From Pseudomonadota bacterium (GTDB lineage: Bacteria > Pseudomonadota > Alphaproteobacteria > Rhodospirillales > Magnetospirillaceae), in NCBI GenBank assembly GCA_021847015.1, contig JAJZVW010000006.1:62001-126000 (forward strand): 64,000 nucleotides of DNA, written 5' to 3'. Shown one piece after another: positions 36,504 through 47,616 of this stretch; positions within the stretch are counted from its first letter, which is position 1; each line of letters opens with the position of its first letter. A model generated the notes under the pieces. That model saw only the letters and a program-made list of their open reading frames with translations, was not told the DNA's origin and made no database searches. A program made the position numbers and the translations under genes.

Positions 36504-36869
36504 ATGGACGCTTGGCTGCTTGAGTATCTGCCTATCCTGATTTTCCTGGGAATCGCCTCCGCCATCGCCGTCATCGCGATCGCGGCCTCGTGGCTGGTGG
36601 CGCGGCAAAAGCCGGACAGCGAGAAGGCCGCCGCCTACGAATGCGGGTTCGACCCTTTCGGCGACGCCCGTTCCAAATTCGACGTCCGCTTCTATCTGGT
36701 GGCCATCCTGTTCATCATCTTCGACCTTGAGGTGGCATTCCTGTTCCCATGGGCGGTCGCTCTGGGCAAGCTCGGGCTGTTCGGGTTCTGGTCGATGATG
36801 GCGTTCCTGGGGGTGCTGACCATCGGTTTCGTTTATGAATGGCGGAAGGGAGCCCTGGAATGGGAGTGA
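36504..36869 (+). CDS. nuoA: NADH-quinone oxidoreductase subunit A
   Basis: 121 residues with three membrane helices. The motif [20 protein letters not shown] (near 40-59) holds the conserved Cys loop at the quinone cavity, and [12 protein letters not shown] marks the second helix. Start at 36504 ([12 protein letters not shown]), after the ribosome binding site GAGGCAGGGAC; an ATG-type codon 15 bases upstream overlaps that site. First gene of a compact 14-gene complex I operon, which oxidises NADH, reduces quinone and pumps protons. Confidence 0.97.
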   Translation: MDAWLLEYLPILIFLGIASAIAVIAIAASWLVARQKPDSEKAAAYECGFDPFGDARSKFDVRFYLVAILFIIFDLEVAFLFPWAVALGKLGLFGFWSMMAFLGVLTIGFVYEWRKGALEWE

Positions 36870-37423
36870 CGCCGTCGTCCGAGGTGGTGACCGCTACTCA
36901 TGCCCAGCCGCTGCCCGCGGGCGCGGCGCAGGAGCAGGTGCTGCGGCTGGTCACCGACGAGATCGCCGACAAGGGATTCGTGCTGGCCTCGGTGGACAAG
37001 CTGGTCAATTGGGCGCGGACCGGCAGCCTGTGGCCGATGACGTTCGGCTTGGCCTGCTGCGCGGTGGAGATGATCCACTCCGCGTGCTCGCGCTACGATC
37101 TGGACCGGTTCGGGGTGGTGTTCCGGCCCAGCCCGCGCCAGTCCGACGTGATGATCGTCGCCGGCACGCTGACCAACAAGATGGCCCCGGCGCTGCGGCG
37201 CGTCTACGATCAGATGGCGGAGCCGCGCTGGGTGATTTCCATGGGCTCGTGCGCCAACGGCGGCGGCTATTATCACTATTCCTACGCCGTGGTGCGCGGC
37301 TGCGACCGCGTCGTGCCGGTGGACGTCTACGTCCCCGGCTGCCCGCCCACCGCCGAAGCCCTTCTTTACGGCATCCTGCAACTTCAGAAAAAGATTCGGC
37401 GGACGGGATCCATCGCCCGCTGA
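36860..37423 (+). CDS. nuoB: NADH-quinone oxidoreductase subunit B (N2 cluster)
   Basis: 187 residues from the ATG at 36860, overlapping nuoA by 10 bp, with GGAAGGGAG upstream. The N2 [4Fe-4S] ligands are visible: adjacent cysteines in [10 protein letters not shown], Cys in [10 protein letters not shown] and Cys in [13 protein letters not shown]. This subunit carries the last cluster before quinone at the junction of the peripheral arm and membrane. Confidence 0.97.
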   Translation: MGVTPSSEVVTATHAQPLPAGAAQEQVLRLVTDEIADKGFVLASVDKLVNWARTGSLWPMTFGLACCAVEMIHSACSRYDLDRFGVVFRPSPRQSDVMIVAGTLTNKMAPALRRVYDQMAEPRWVISMGSCANGGGYYHYSYAVVRGCDRVVPVDVYVPGCPPTAEALLYGILQLQKKIRRTGSIAR

Positions 37424-37444
37424 ACCCTGGGACGGCCAGTAATC

Positions 37445-38053
37445 ATGACGCATGCTCTGAAGGACCTGGGCGATTACATCGCTGCCGCCCTGCCCAACGA
37501 CGTGCTCGGGACCGAGGTCAACCGCTGCGGCGAGCTGACCGTCACCGCGCGCACGCCGGCCATCCTCAAGGTGCTCGCCTTCCTCAAGGATGATGCGGGC
37601 TGCCTGTTCAAGCAGCTGATGGACGTGTGCGGGGTGGATTGGCCGGGGCGCGAGCCGCGCTTCGACGTGGTTTACCACCTGCTCTCCATGAAGCACAACC
37701 AGAGGGTGCGGGTGAAGGCCGCCGCCGATGAGGATACGCCGGTGCCGTCGGCCACCGCCCTGTTCAGTTCGGCTGGCTGGTTCGAGCGCGAGGTGTGGGA
37801 CATGTACGGCGTGCCGTTCTCGGGCCATCCCGACCTGCGCCGCATCCTCACCGATTACGGCTTCGAGGGGCATCCCCTGCGCAAGGACTTCCCGCTGACC
37901 GGGTATGTGGAGATGCGCTACGACGACGAGCAGAAGCGGGTCGTGTACGAGCCGGTGAAGCTGACCCAGGACTACCGCAGCTTCGATTTCCAGTCGCCGT
38001 GGGAAGGGCCGGGCCTGCTGCCGGGCGACGAGAAGGCGGAGGGGAAACGCTGA
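37445..38053 (+). CDS. nuoC: NADH-quinone oxidoreductase subunit C
   Basis: 202 residues, the 30-kDa subunit. The signature [22 protein letters not shown] lies near residue 116, followed by [15 protein letters not shown]. It is separate from nuoD, unlike the fused nuoCD of enterobacteria. It is a scaffold of the quinone module. Two bases separate its stop from the nuoD start. Confidence 0.97.
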   Translation: MTHALKDLGDYIAAALPNDVLGTEVNRCGELTVTARTPAILKVLAFLKDDAGCLFKQLMDVCGVDWPGREPRFDVVYHLLSMKHNQRVRVKAAADEDTPVPSATALFSSAGWFEREVWDMYGVPFSGHPDLRRILTDYGFEGHPLRKDFPLTGYVEMRYDDEQKRVVYEPVKLTQDYRSFDFQSPWEGPGLLPGDEKAEGKR

Positions 38054-38055
38054 CC

Positions 38056-39234
38056 ATGGCCGAAGCGCAGATCCAGAGCTACAACATCAACTTCGGTCCC
38101 CAGCATCCGGCCGCGCACGGAGTGCTGCGCCTGATCCTGGAAATGTCGGGCGAGGTGGTCGAACGCGCCGACCCGCATATCGGCCTGCTGCATCGCGGCA
38201 CCGAAAAGCTGATCGAGCACAAGACCTACACCCAGGCCATCCCCTATTTCGACCGGCTCGACTACGTCGGGACCATGAACCAGGAGCACGCCTTCGTGCT
38301 GGCCGCCGAACGGCTCCTGGGCATCGAGGTTCCCGAGCGCGCCAAGTACATCCGCACGCTCTATTGCGAGATCGGGCGCATCCTCAACCACATCCTCAAC
38401 GTCACCTCCTTCGTCCTCGACGTCGGCGGCATGACGCCGCTGCTGTGGGGCTTCGAGGAACGCGAGAAGCTGATGGAGTTCTATGAGCGCGCCTCGGGGG
38501 CGCGGCTCCACGCCAACTACTTCCGCGTCGGCGGCGTCGCCGCCGATCTGCCCGCCGGCCTGCTGGAGGATATCGCCGCCTGGTGCGAGAGCTTCCCCAA
38601 GGTCCTGGACGACATGCGGGTGCTGGTGGACGAGAACCGCATCTTCAAGCAGCGCACCGTCGATATCGGAACCGTCAGCCCCGAGCAGGCGCTGGATTGG
38701 GGCTTCACCGGGCCGAACCTGAGGGCCTCGGGCTTCGCCTGGGATTTGCGCAAGGCGCAGCCCTACGAGGTCTACGACCGGATGGATTTCGACATTCCGG
38801 TCGGCAAGAACGGCGACGGCTACGACCGCTATCTGGTGCGGGTGATCGAGATGCAGGAAAGCATCAAGATCATGAAGCAATGTATCGAGAAGATGCCGGG
38901 CGGGCCGGTCAAGGTGGACGACCGCAAGGTCGCGCCGCCGCCGCGCGGCGAGATGAAGCGCTCCATGGAAGCGCTCATCCATCACTTCAAGCTGTTCACC
39001 GAGGGCTTCCACGTGCCCGCCGGCGAGGTGTACGCGGCGGTCGAAGCGCCCAAGGGCGAGTTCGCCGTCTATCTGATCGCCGACGGCACCAGCAAGCCCT
39101 ACCGCTGCAAGATACGGCCGCCGGGCTACGTCCACCTCCAGGCCCTCGACATGCTGTCCAAGGGCCACATGCTGGCCGACGTGGTCGCCAACATCGGCTC
39201 CATCGACATCGTTTTCGGCGAGATCGACCGATGA
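38056..39234 (+). CDS. nuoD: NADH-quinone oxidoreductase subunit D
   Basis: 392 residues, the 49-kDa subunit. It opens [21 protein letters not shown]; the [12 protein letters not shown] motif includes the His that lines the quinone site, and [12 protein letters not shown] follows. The hydrogenase-like fold has lost its metal ligands, as in all complex I. The stop overlaps the nuoE start (ATGA). Confidence 0.97.
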   Translation: MAEAQIQSYNINFGPQHPAAHGVLRLILEMSGEVVERADPHIGLLHRGTEKLIEHKTYTQAIPYFDRLDYVGTMNQEHAFVLAAERLLGIEVPERAKYIRTLYCEIGRILNHILNVTSFVLDVGGMTPLLWGFEEREKLMEFYERASGARLHANYFRVGGVAADLPAGLLEDIAAWCESFPKVLDDMRVLVDENRIFKQRTVDIGTVSPEQALDWGFTGPNLRASGFAWDLRKAQPYEVYDRMDFDIPVGKNGDGYDRYLVRVIEMQESIKIMKQCIEKMPGGPVKVDDRKVAPPPRGEMKRSMEALIHHFKLFTEGFHVPAGEVYAAVEAPKGEFAVYLIADGTSKPYRCKIRPPGYVHLQALDMLSKGHMLADVVANIGSIDIVFGEIDR

Positions 39235-39833
39235 CCAATCCAGAACCCGCCACCTTCGCGTTCACGCCCGAGAACCTGGCCCGTGCGAAGGCCATCATCG
39301 CCAAGTACCCCGAAGGCCGGCAGCAGAGCGCGGTGATGCCGCTGCTCGATCTGGCCCAGCGCCAGGACGGCTGGGTGACCCGCGCGGCCATGGAAACCAT
39401 CGCCGACATGCTGGAGATGGCGCCGATCCGGGTCGAGGAGGTGGCCACCTTCTACACCATGTACAACCGCCGCCCCATGGGCCGGCACCACGTCCAGGTC
39501 TGCACCAACATCTGCTGCCAGTTGCGCGGCTCCGACGGCGTCGGCGCGGCGGTGAAGCAGGAATTGGGGGTGGAGTGGGGCGAAACCACCGAGGACGGCG
39601 CCTTCACCCTGTCCGAGGTCGAGTGCCTGGGCGCCTGCGTCAACGCGCCGATGATGCAGGTCGGCGACGATTACTACGAGGACCTCACCCCCGACGGCGC
39701 CCGCGCGGTGCTGAAGGCGCTGAAGCAGGGCGACGCGCCCAAGCCCGGCCCCCAGAACGGCCGGCAATTCTCGGCTCCCGAGGGTGGGCCCACCACCCTG
39801 ACGGACCTGCCCCTTGGCACGGAGAAGGCCTGA
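39231..39833 (+). CDS. nuoE: NADH-quinone oxidoreductase subunit E (2Fe-2S)
   Basis: 200 residues, thioredoxin-like. [2Fe-2S] cluster N1a ligands: CTNICC (near 90) and [12 protein letters not shown] (near 130). The C-terminal tail of about 40 residues ([18 protein letters not shown]...) is a usual alphaproteobacterial extension. Overlaps nuoD by 4 bp and nuoF by 1 bp. Confidence 0.96.
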   Translation: MTNPEPATFAFTPENLARAKAIIAKYPEGRQQSAVMPLLDLAQRQDGWVTRAAMETIADMLEMAPIRVEEVATFYTMYNRRPMGRHHVQVCTNICCQLRGSDGVGAAVKQELGVEWGETTEDGAFTLSEVECLGACVNAPMMQVGDDYYEDLTPDGARAVLKALKQGDAPKPGPQNGRQFSAPEGGPTTLTDLPLGTEKA

Positions 39834-41119
39834 TGCTGCGCGACCAGGATAGGATCTTCACCAACCTCTACGGCCTGCACGACTGGCGGCTGGCCGGGGC
39901 GCGGGCGCGCGGCGACTGGGACGGGACCAAGGCCATCCTGGAGCGGGGCCGCGACGCCCTCATCGAGGAGGTCAAGAATTCGGGGTTGCGCGGCCGCGGC
40001 GGCGCCGGCTTCTCGACCGGCATGAAATGGTCGTTCATGCCCAAGCAGCCGGGACCCCGGCCCCATTACCTGGTCATCAACGCCGACGAGGGCGAGCCCG
40101 GGACCTGCAAGGACCGCGAGATCATGCGCTTCGACCCGCACAAGCTGGTCGAGGGTGCGCTGATCGCCGGTTTCGCCATCGGCGCCCATACCGGCTACGT
40201 CTACATCCGCGGCGAATTCGTGCGCGAGGCCGAGCATCTCCAAACCGCCATCGACGAGGCCCGCGCGGCCGGGCTGATCGGCCCCAACGCCTGCGGCTCG
40301 GGCTGGGATTTCGAGCTGTACGTCCATCGCGGCGCCGGGGCCTACATCTGCGGTGAGGAATCGGCGCTGATCGAAAGCCTGGAGGGCAAGAAGGGCCAGC
40401 CCCGCCTCAAGCCGCCGTTCCCGGCCGGCGTCGGGCTGTACGGCTGCCCCACCACCGTCAACAACGTGGAATCCATCGCCGTGGTGCCGGCCATCATGCG
40501 CCGGGGCGCCGTCTGGTTCGCCGGTCTCGGCCGGCCGAAGAACTCGGGCACCAAGATCTTCTGCATTTCCGGCCATGTGAACCGGCCGTGCAACGTGGAA
40601 GAGGAGATGGGCGTCCCGCTCAAGGAACTGATCGAGCGCCATGCGGGCGGCGTGCGCGGCGGCTGGGACAATCTGATGGCGGTGATCCCCGGCGGCTGCT
40701 CGGTGCCGGTGCTGCCCAAATCGGCGTGCGACACGGTGCTGATGGATTTCGACAGCCTGCGCGACGCGGGATCGGGCCTCGGCACGGCGGCGGTGATCGT
40801 CATGGACAAATCCGCCGACATCGTCCGCGCCATCGCCCGGCTGTCGCACTTCTACATGCACGAATCCTGCGGTCAGTGCACGCCATGCCGGGAAGGCACC
40901 GGCTGGATGGCGCGCATGATGGGCCGCATGGTCACCGGCGACGCCACCCTGGACGAGATCGACCTGCTGGAACAGGTCACCCGCCAGGTGGAGGGGCACA
41001 CCATCTGCGCGCTGGGCGACGCCGCCGCATGGCCGATCCAGGGCCTCATCCGCCACTTCCGGCCCGAGCTTGAGCGTCGCATCCACGAGCGCCAGGCGTC
41101 CGGCACCCGCGCCGCCTGA
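39833..41119 (+). CDS. nuoF: NADH-quinone oxidoreductase subunit F (NADH/FMN site)
   Basis: 428 residues, the 51-kDa subunit. NADH-binding [16 protein letters not shown] near 50, FMN-binding [15 protein letters not shown] near 80, and N3 [4Fe-4S] ligands in [12 protein letters not shown] (near 345) with a further Cys in [13 protein letters not shown]. It accepts hydride from NADH. The TGATG junction with nuoE implies coupled translation. Confidence 0.97.
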   Translation: MLRDQDRIFTNLYGLHDWRLAGARARGDWDGTKAILERGRDALIEEVKNSGLRGRGGAGFSTGMKWSFMPKQPGPRPHYLVINADEGEPGTCKDREIMRFDPHKLVEGALIAGFAIGAHTGYVYIRGEFVREAEHLQTAIDEARAAGLIGPNACGSGWDFELYVHRGAGAYICGEESALIESLEGKKGQPRLKPPFPAGVGLYGCPTTVNNVESIAVVPAIMRRGAVWFAGLGRPKNSGTKIFCISGHVNRPCNVEEEMGVPLKELIERHAGGVRGGWDNLMAVIPGGCSVPVLPKSACDTVLMDFDSLRDAGSGLGTAAVIVMDKSADIVRAIARLSHFYMHESCGQCTPCREGTGWMARMMGRMVTGDATLDEIDLLEQVTRQVEGHTICALGDAAAWPIQGLIRHFRPELERRIHERQASGTRAA

Positions 41120-41133
41120 GGAGACAGGAGACC

Positions 41134-43206
41134 ATGCCCAAGCTGACCATCGACGGGATCGGGATCGAGGTCGAGGCCGGAACCACCATCCTCCAGGCGG
41201 CCGACATGCTCGGCATCGAGATTCCCCGCTTCTGCTACCACGAGCGCCTGGCCATCGCCGGCAATTGCCGCATGTGCCTGGTGGAGGTCGAGAAGATGCC
41301 CAAGCCGGTGGCGTCCTGCGCCATGCCGGTGGGCGAGGGGATGGTTGTCCGGACCAACACCCCGGGCGTGCGCAAGGCGCGTCAGGGGGTGATGGAATTC
41401 CTGCTCATCAACCATCCGCTGGACTGCCCGATCTGCGACCAGGGCGGCGAGTGCGACCTCCAGGACCAGGCCATGGCCTACGGCCGGGATCGCGGCCGCT
41501 ACCACGAAGACAAGCGGGCGGTGGCCGACAAGGAGTTCGGGCCGCTCATCGAGACCTTCATGACGCGCTGCATCCAATGCACCCGCTGCGTCCGCTTCAT
41601 CACCGAGATCGCGGGCGTGCCGGAACTGGGCGCGCTGGGCCGGGGCGAGCACATGGAGATCGCCACCTATCTCAACAGGGCGATCGATTCCGAGCTGTCG
41701 GGCAATCTCATCGATTTGTGCCCGGTGGGCGCGCTCACCAACAAGCCGGCCTCCTACACCTACCGCTCGTGGGAACTGAAGAAGACCGAATCCGTGGATG
41801 CCATGGACGGCCTGGGTGCGGCCATCCGCGTCGATACCCGCGGCAACGAGGTGATCCGCATCCTTCCCCGCGCCAACGACGCCGTTAACGAGGAATGGCT
41901 GTCGGACCGCTCCCGCTTCGCCTGCGACGGGCTCAAGCACCAGCGTCTCGACCGCTGTTACATCCGCCAGGACGGCCGCCTCCAGCCGGCTGCGTGGCCC
42001 GAGGCTTTGCAGGCGATCGCCGCCCGCCTCAAGGGGGTGCCGGCGGCCAGGATCGCCGCCATCGCCGGCGACCAGGCCGATTGCGAAACCCTGGTGGCCA
42101 TGAAGGATCTGATGGCGTCCCTGGGCTCGCCCCACCTGGATTGCCGCCAGGACGGCGCCAAGCTGGAGACGGGGGTTCGCGCCTCGTACCTGTTCAACGC
42201 CACCATCGCCGGCATCGAGGAGACCGACGCGCTGCTGGTCGTCGGCAGCAATCCGCGCAAGGAAGCGCCGGTGCTGAACGCGCGCATCCGCAAGCGCTGG
42301 CTCAAGGGCGGCTTGACGGCGGCGGTGGTCGGCCCCGACGGGGATTTCGGCTTCCGCCACGAATGGCTGGGCGACGGGCCGGCGACCCTGGCCGAGATCG
42401 CCGCCGGCCGGCATCCTTTCTTCGAGGTGCTGAAGGCCGCGCGGAAGCCCATGCTGATCCTGGGGCAGGGCGCCTTGGCGCGCGACGACGGGGCGGCCGT
42501 GCTGGGCCTGGCCCGCACGCTGGCCGAGACGACGGGGATGGTCAAGGACGGCTGGAACGGCTTCAGCGTCCTGCACACCGCCGCCGCGCGGGTCGGCGGG
42601 CTCGACCTCGGCTTCGTGCCGGGGCAGGGCGGGCGCGACGTGGCCGGCATCGTCGCCGGCGCCGCGGCGGGCGAGATCGAGGCGGTGTTCCTGCTCGGCG
42701 CCGACGAGGTGGAGATGAACGCCCTGGGATCGGCCTTCGTGGTCTATCTGGGCAGCCACGGCGATGCCGGCGCTCACCGGGCCGACGTGGTGCTGCCGGG
42801 CGCGGCCTATACCGAGAAATCCGCCACCTGGGTCAACACCGAGGGCCGGGTCCAGCGAGGCCGGCTGGCGGTATTCCCGCCGGGCGAGGCCAAGGAGGAT
42901 TGGAAGGTCGTCCGCGCCCTGTCCGGCGCGCTGGGCAAGCCGCTGCCCTACGACGGCCTTGCGCAGGTCCGCGAGCGTCTGGCCGCCGTCAATCCGGTCT
43001 TCGCCACCCTCGGCGCGGCGGCTCCGGCCGGGTGGGGGGCGTTCGGCGGCGGCGGTCCGGTGGCCGGCGCGCCGTTCGTGTCGCCCATCGACAACTTCTA
43101 CATGACCGATCCGATCAGCCGGGCGTCGAAGACCATGGCCGAATGCACGGCCACCTTCGGCGCCACCTGCGGCTGCAACCATCAGAAGACGGGGACCCAT
43201 GGCTGA
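41134..43206 (+). CDS. nuoG: NADH-quinone oxidoreductase subunit G
   Basis: 690 residues, the 75-kDa subunit. The N-terminal ferredoxin domain supplies N1b ([20 protein letters not shown]) and N5 ([18 protein letters not shown]), then [10 protein letters not shown] for N4, followed by the molybdopterin-oxidoreductase-like body without a cofactor. The extra N7 ligands of some species are not obvious. Strong ribosome binding site GAGGAGACAGGAG. It overlaps nuoH by 8 bp. Confidence 0.97.
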   Translation: MPKLTIDGIGIEVEAGTTILQAADMLGIEIPRFCYHERLAIAGNCRMCLVEVEKMPKPVASCAMPVGEGMVVRTNTPGVRKARQGVMEFLLINHPLDCPICDQGGECDLQDQAMAYGRDRGRYHEDKRAVADKEFGPLIETFMTRCIQCTRCVRFITEIAGVPELGALGRGEHMEIATYLNRAIDSELSGNLIDLCPVGALTNKPASYTYRSWELKKTESVDAMDGLGAAIRVDTRGNEVIRILPRANDAVNEEWLSDRSRFACDGLKHQRLDRCYIRQDGRLQPAAWPEALQAIAARLKGVPAARIAAIAGDQADCETLVAMKDLMASLGSPHLDCRQDGAKLETGVRASYLFNATIAGIEETDALLVVGSNPRKEAPVLNARIRKRWLKGGLTAAVVGPDGDFGFRHEWLGDGPATLAEIAAGRHPFFEVLKAARKPMLILGQGALARDDGAAVLGLARTLAETTGMVKDGWNGFSVLHTAAARVGGLDLGFVPGQGGRDVAGIVAGAAAGEIEAVFLLGADEVEMNALGSAFVVYLGSHGDAGAHRADVVLPGAAYTEKSATWVNTEGRVQRGRLAVFPPGEAKEDWKVVRALSGALGKPLPYDGLAQVRERLAAVNPVFATLGAAAPAGWGAFGGGGPVAGAPFVSPIDNFYMTDPISRASKTMAECTATFGATCGCNHQKTGTHG

Positions 43207-44227
43207 GCTGCTCGACGGGCTTCTGCCTCCCATGGTCTGGCGACTTGTCGTCATCGTCGTCCAGATCGTCGCCATCGTGCTGCCGCTCCTGGTCGCGGTC
43301 GCCTACCTCACCTATGCCGAGCGCAAGGTGATCGGCGCCATGCAGCTGCGCAAGGGCCCCAACGTGGTCGGTCCCTTCGGCCTGTTGCAGCCCCTCGCGG
43401 ACGGCCTCAAGCTGTTCCTCAAGGAAACGGTCATGCCCACCGGCGCCAACCGCGCCGTGTTCCTGATCGCGCCGATGCTGACCTTCGCCCTGTCCCTGGT
43501 GGCGTGGGCGGTGATCCCCTTCGACGAGGGCGTGGTGCTGTCCGACATCAATGTCGGCATCCTGTACCTGTTCGCCATCTCGTCGCTCGGCGTCTACGGC
43601 ATCATCATGTCCGGCTGGGCGTCCAACTCGAAATACGCCTTCCTGGGCGGCCTGCGCTCCGCCGCGCAGATGGTGTCCTACGAGGTGTCGATCGGCTTCG
43701 TGCTGATCGCGGTGCTCCTCTCGGTGGGGTCGCTGAACCTGACCAAGATCGTCGAAGCCCAGAAGACCGTCTGGTTCGTCATTCCCCATCTGCCGATGTT
43801 CGTGGTGTTCGTGGTGTCGGGTCTGGCCGAAACCAACCGCTCGCCCTTCGACCTGCCCGAGGCCGAGGCGGAGCTGGTGGCCGGCTACAACGTCGAATAT
43901 TCGGCCATGGCCTTCGCCCTGTTCTTCCTCGGCGAATACGCCAACATGATCCTGATGAGCGCCATGACCGCCATCCTGTTCCTGGGCGGCTGGCTGCCGC
44001 CGCTCGACGTGTGGCCGCTCAACGCCGTTCCGGGCATCGTCTGGTTCGCCCTCAAGATCGCCCTGGTGCTGTTCATCTTCCTGTGGGTGCGCGCGACCTT
44101 CCCGCGCTACCGCTACGACCAGCTCATGCGCCTGGGCTGGAAGGTGTTCCTGCCGTTTTCGCTGTTCTGGCTGGTGCTGACCGCGGGCGTGCTGGTCGGC
44201 TTCGGCTGGCTGCCCAACCAGGGCTGA
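43199..44227 (+). CDS. nuoH: NADH-quinone oxidoreductase subunit H
   Basis: 342 residues, eight membrane helices. The signatures [20 protein letters not shown] (near 38) and [20 protein letters not shown] (near 205) line the quinone tunnel and proton entry. Joins the peripheral arm to the pumping modules. An 11-bp gap with GAGGAGG separates it from nuoI. Confidence 0.97.
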   Translation: MAELLDGLLPPMVWRLVVIVVQIVAIVLPLLVAVAYLTYAERKVIGAMQLRKGPNVVGPFGLLQPLADGLKLFLKETVMPTGANRAVFLIAPMLTFALSLVAWAVIPFDEGVVLSDINVGILYLFAISSLGVYGIIMSGWASNSKYAFLGGLRSAAQMVSYEVSIGFVLIAVLLSVGSLNLTKIVEAQKTVWFVIPHLPMFVVFVVSGLAETNRSPFDLPEAEAELVAGYNVEYSAMAFALFFLGEYANMILMSAMTAILFLGGWLPPLDVWPLNAVPGIVWFALKIALVLFIFLWVRATFPRYRYDQLMRLGWKVFLPFSLFWLVLTAGVLVGFGWLPNQG

Positions 44228-44238
44228 GGAGGCTCGCC

Positions 44239-44727
44239 ATGTCGTTCCTCGACCGTACCGCGCGGGCGTTTCTCCTGACCGAGCTTGTCCAGGGCTTGGC
44301 GATGACGCTGCGCTACATGTTCAAGCCCAAGGTCACCATCAACTATCCCTACGAAAAGGGGCCGCTGTCGCCGCGTTTCCGGGGCGAGCACGCGTTGCGC
44401 CGCTATTCCAACGGCGAGGAGCGCTGCATCGCCTGCAAGCTGTGCGAGGCCGTCTGCCCGGCCCAGGCCATCACGATCGAGGCCGAGCCCCGCGCCGACG
44501 GTTCGCGCCGCGCGCGCCGCTACGACCTCGACATGACGAAGTGCATCTATTGCGGCCTGTGCCAGGAGGCGTGCCCGGTGGATGCCATCGTCGAGGGGCC
44601 GAACTTCGAATTCGCGACGGAAACGCGGGCCGAACTGCTCTACGACAAACAGCGCCTGCTGGACAACGGCGACCGGTGGGAGGCCGAATTGGCCATGCGC
44701 ATCGCCGCCGACGCGCCCTACCGGTGA
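44239..44727 (+). CDS. nuoI: NADH-quinone oxidoreductase subunit I (two 4Fe-4S)
   Basis: 162 residues. Two ferredoxin motifs, [12 protein letters not shown] (near 63) and [12 protein letters not shown] (near 102), bind clusters N6a and N6b. The N-terminal amphipathic segment ([20 protein letters not shown]) lies on the membrane. Start at 44239 with GAGGAGGCT upstream. Confidence 0.97.
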   Translation: MSFLDRTARAFLLTELVQGLAMTLRYMFKPKVTINYPYEKGPLSPRFRGEHALRRYSNGEERCIACKLCEAVCPAQAITIEAEPRADGSRRARRYDLDMTKCIYCGLCQEACPVDAIVEGPNFEFATETRAELLYDKQRLLDNGDRWEAELAMRIAADAPYR

Positions 44728-44740
44728 TTGGGGGAACCGC

Positions 44741-45352
44741 ATGTTCTCGGCTCTGATCTTCTACATGTTTGCGGCGCTCGCGGTGGCGAGCGGGGTGATG
44801 GTCATCTCCGCCCGCAATCCCGTGCATTCCGTGCTGTTCCTGATCCTGTGCTTCTTCAACGCGGCGGGCCTGTTCCTGCTGCTCGGCGCCGAATTCCTGG
44901 CGATGGTGCTGGTGGTCGTCTACGTGGGCGCGGTGGCGGTGCTGTTCCTGTTCGTGGTGATGATGCTCGACATCAACGTCGTCGAACTGCGGGAAGGCTT
45001 CCTGCAATACCTTCCCACCGGCGCCGTGGTCGGCATCGTCCTGCTGGTGGAACTGATGGTGATGTTCGGCGGCTGGGCGTTCGCCCCCGACGTCGAAGCC
45101 CTGATCCAGGCCCCCGCTCCGGCGGCGGAGCAGATCACCAACACCGAAGCCCTGGGCCGTCTGCTTTACACGACCTACGCCTACCTGTTCCAGGCGTCCG
45201 GGCTGCTGCTGCTGGTGGCCATGGTCGGCACCATCCTGTTGACGCTGCGCCGCCGCGAGGGCGTGCGCAAGCAGGTGATCGCCCGCCAGTTGGAGCGCAC
45301 GGCCGCCGGGTCGGTCGAAATCCGCAAGGTCCCCACCGGGGGAGGCATCTGA
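44741..45352 (+). CDS. nuoJ: NADH-quinone oxidoreductase subunit J
   Basis: 203 residues with five membrane helices. [18 protein letters not shown] (near 59) is the pi-bulge helix motif of the family. The soluble tail after about 165 is basic. Its stop overlaps the nuoK start by one base (TGATG). Confidence 0.96.
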   Translation: MFSALIFYMFAALAVASGVMVISARNPVHSVLFLILCFFNAAGLFLLLGAEFLAMVLVVVYVGAVAVLFLFVVMMLDINVVELREGFLQYLPTGAVVGIVLLVELMVMFGGWAFAPDVEALIQAPAPAAEQITNTEALGRLLYTTYAYLFQASGLLLLVAMVGTILLTLRRREGVRKQVIARQLERTAAGSVEIRKVPTGGGI

Positions 45353-45663
45353 TGTTCGAGATCGGTCTCGCCCATTACCTGACCGTCGCCGCGATCCTGT
45401 TCACGCTGGGGGTGTTCGGCATCTTCCTCAACCGCAAGAACGTCATCATCATCATGATGTCGATCGAGCTGATGCTGCTGGCGGTCAACCTCAATCTGGT
45501 GGCCTTCTCGTCCTTCCTGAACGATCTGGTCGGGCAGGTCTTCGCCATGTTCATCCTGACCGTCGCCGCCGCCGAGGCGGCCATCGGCCTCGCCATCGTC
45601 GTCGTCTTCTTCCGCAACCGCGGCACCATCGCGGTCGAGGAAATCAGCCAGCTCAAGGGGTAA
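45352..45663 (+). CDS. nuoK: NADH-quinone oxidoreductase subunit K
   Basis: 103 residues, three helices. The second helix carries the proton-path Glu in [16 protein letters not shown], and the third has a Glu in [13 protein letters not shown]. Length is standard. Six bases separate its stop from nuoL. Confidence 0.97.
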   Translation: MFEIGLAHYLTVAAILFTLGVFGIFLNRKNVIIIMMSIELMLLAVNLNLVAFSSFLNDLVGQVFAMFILTVAAAEAAIGLAIVVVFFRNRGTIAVEEISQLKG

Positions 45664-45669
45664 TAAGCG

Positions 45670-47601
45670 ATGATGTACGTCGCCGCCGTCTTCCTGCCGC
45701 TGCTGGGCTCGATCGCCGCCGGCCTGTTCGGCCGATTCATCGGCGACCGCGGGGCCCAGGTGGTCACCACGCTGCTGCTGGGCGTCTCGGCCGCGCTCGC
45801 GGTGCCGATCTTCACCAGCGTGGCGCTGGAAGGCCATTCGGTCATCGTGCCGGTGCTGCACTGGATCCGCTCGGGCTCGCTGGATGTGTCGTGGGCGCTG
45901 AAGTTCGACACCCTCACGGCGGTGATGATGATCGTCGTCACCTGGGTGTCGTTCATGGTCCACGTGTACTCGGTGGGGTACATGGCCCATGACCGCTCGA
46001 TCCCGCGCTTCATGTCGTATTTGTCCCTGTTCACCTTCGCCATGCTGATGCTGGTGACCTCGGACAACCTGGTGCAGCTCTTCTTCGGCTGGGAGGGCGT
46101 GGGCGTCGCCTCCTACCTGCTGATCGGCTTCTGGTACGAGCGGCCGTCGGCCTGCGCGGCGGCGATCAAGGCGTTCGTGGTCAACCGCGTCGGCGATTTC
46201 GGCTTCGCGCTCGGCATCTTCGGCATCTTCTTCCTGTTCGATTCGGTGTCCTTCGACACCATCTTCGCGGCGGCCCCGGCCAAGGCCAACACCATCGTCC
46301 ATTTCTTCGGAATCGATTGGAACGCCATCACCATCGTCGCCCTGCTGCTGTTCGTGGGCGCCATGGGCAAGTCGGCCCAGATCGGCCTGCACACCTGGCT
46401 GCCCGATGCCATGGAGGGCCCGACCCCGGTTTCCGCGCTGATCCACGCCGCCACCATGGTGACCGCCGGCGTGTTCATGGTGGCGCGCATGAGCCCGCTG
46501 TTCGAACTGTCGAACACCGCGCTCATGGTGGTGACGCTGGTGGGCGCGGCGACGGCCTTTTTCGCCGCCACGATCGGCTGCGTGCAGAACGACATCAAGC
46601 GCATCATCGCCTATTCGACATGCTCGCAGCTCGGCTACATGTTCTTCGGCATCGGCGTGTCGGCCTATCCGGCGGCGATCTTCCACCTGTTCACCCACGC
46701 CTTCTTCAAGGCGCTGCTGTTCCTGGGCGCCGGTTCGGTGATCCACGCCATGTCCGACGAGCAGGACATCCGCCGCATGGGCGGCATCTGGCGCCATGTG
46801 AAGGTCACCTGGGCGCTGATGTGGATCGGCTCGCTGGCGCTGGCCGGCATTCCCTTCTTCGCCGGCTACTACTCCAAGGATTCGATCCTGGAGGCGGCGT
46901 TCGCGTCCCACACCCTCGTCGGCCACTTCGCCTTCGCCATGGGCATCGCCGCCGCCTTCCTCACCGCCTTCTATTCGTGGCGGCTGCTGATCCTGGTGTT
47001 CCACGGCAAGCCGCGCGCCGACGAGCGCGTCATGGCCCATATCCACGAATCGCCCGCGATCATGATCGTGCCGCTGATGGTGCTGGCGGCCGGCGCGGTG
47101 TTCGCCGGCTGGCTCGGCCGCGACATGTTCGTCGGGCACGAGGAGGCCGGATTCTGGAGGTCTTCCATCGAGGTCCTGCCCTCCCACCCGGCCATGGAAG
47201 GCATGCACCACGTGCCTGAATGGGTGTCGATGGCGCCGCTGGTGGTGGCCGGCTCGGGCATCGCGCTCGCCTACCTGATGTACGTGTTCGCGCCGTCGCT
47301 GCCGGGATGGCTCGCCGGGTCGATGCGCCGCGTTCACCTGTTCCTGCTGAACAAGTGGTATTTCGACGAACTGTACGACTGGCTGTTCGTCAGGCCGGCC
47401 TTCCGCCTGGGGCGCGGCCTGTGGCAGGGCGGCGACGGCGCCCTCATCGACGGCGTCGGTCCCGACGGCGTGGCGGCGGCCACCCGCGTCATCGCCCAGC
47501 GGGTGGCGCGGCTGCAAAGCGGCTACCTTTATCACTATGCCTTCGCCATGCTGATCGGCGTCGCCGCCTTCATCAGCTGGTACGTCTTCAACGCGCGCTG
47601 A
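45670..47601 (+). CDS. nuoL: NADH-quinone oxidoreductase subunit L
   Basis: 643 residues, about 16 helices including the long lateral C-terminal helix. An antiporter-like subunit: FGWEGVGVASYLLIGFWYER (near 137; key Glu), GAMGKSAQIGLHTWLPDAM (near 233; key Lys) and FKALLFLGAGSVIHAMSDEQ. It forms the distal proton pump. An ATG pair at 45670/45673 makes the exact start uncertain by one residue. Confidence 0.97.
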   Translation: MMYVAAVFLPLLGSIAAGLFGRFIGDRGAQVVTTLLLGVSAALAVPIFTSVALEGHSVIVPVLHWIRSGSLDVSWALKFDTLTAVMMIVVTWVSFMVHVYSVGYMAHDRSIPRFMSYLSLFTFAMLMLVTSDNLVQLFFGWEGVGVASYLLIGFWYERPSACAAAIKAFVVNRVGDFGFALGIFGIFFLFDSVSFDTIFAAAPAKANTIVHFFGIDWNAITIVALLLFVGAMGKSAQIGLHTWLPDAMEGPTPVSALIHAATMVTAGVFMVARMSPLFELSNTALMVVTLVGAATAFFAATIGCVQNDIKRIIAYSTCSQLGYMFFGIGVSAYPAAIFHLFTHAFFKALLFLGAGSVIHAMSDEQDIRRMGGIWRHVKVTWALMWIGSLALAGIPFFAGYYSKDSILEAAFASHTLVGHFAFAMGIAAAFLTAFYSWRLLILVFHGKPRADERVMAHIHESPAIMIVPLMVLAAGAVFAGWLGRDMFVGHEEAGFWRSSIEVLPSHPAMEGMHHVPEWVSMAPLVVAGSGIALAYLMYVFAPSLPGWLAGSMRRVHLFLLNKWYFDELYDWLFVRPAFRLGRGLWQGGDGALIDGVGPDGVAAATRVIAQRVARLQSGYLYHYAFAMLIGVAAFISWYVFNAR

Positions 47602-47616
47602 TCCGGGAACACCGTC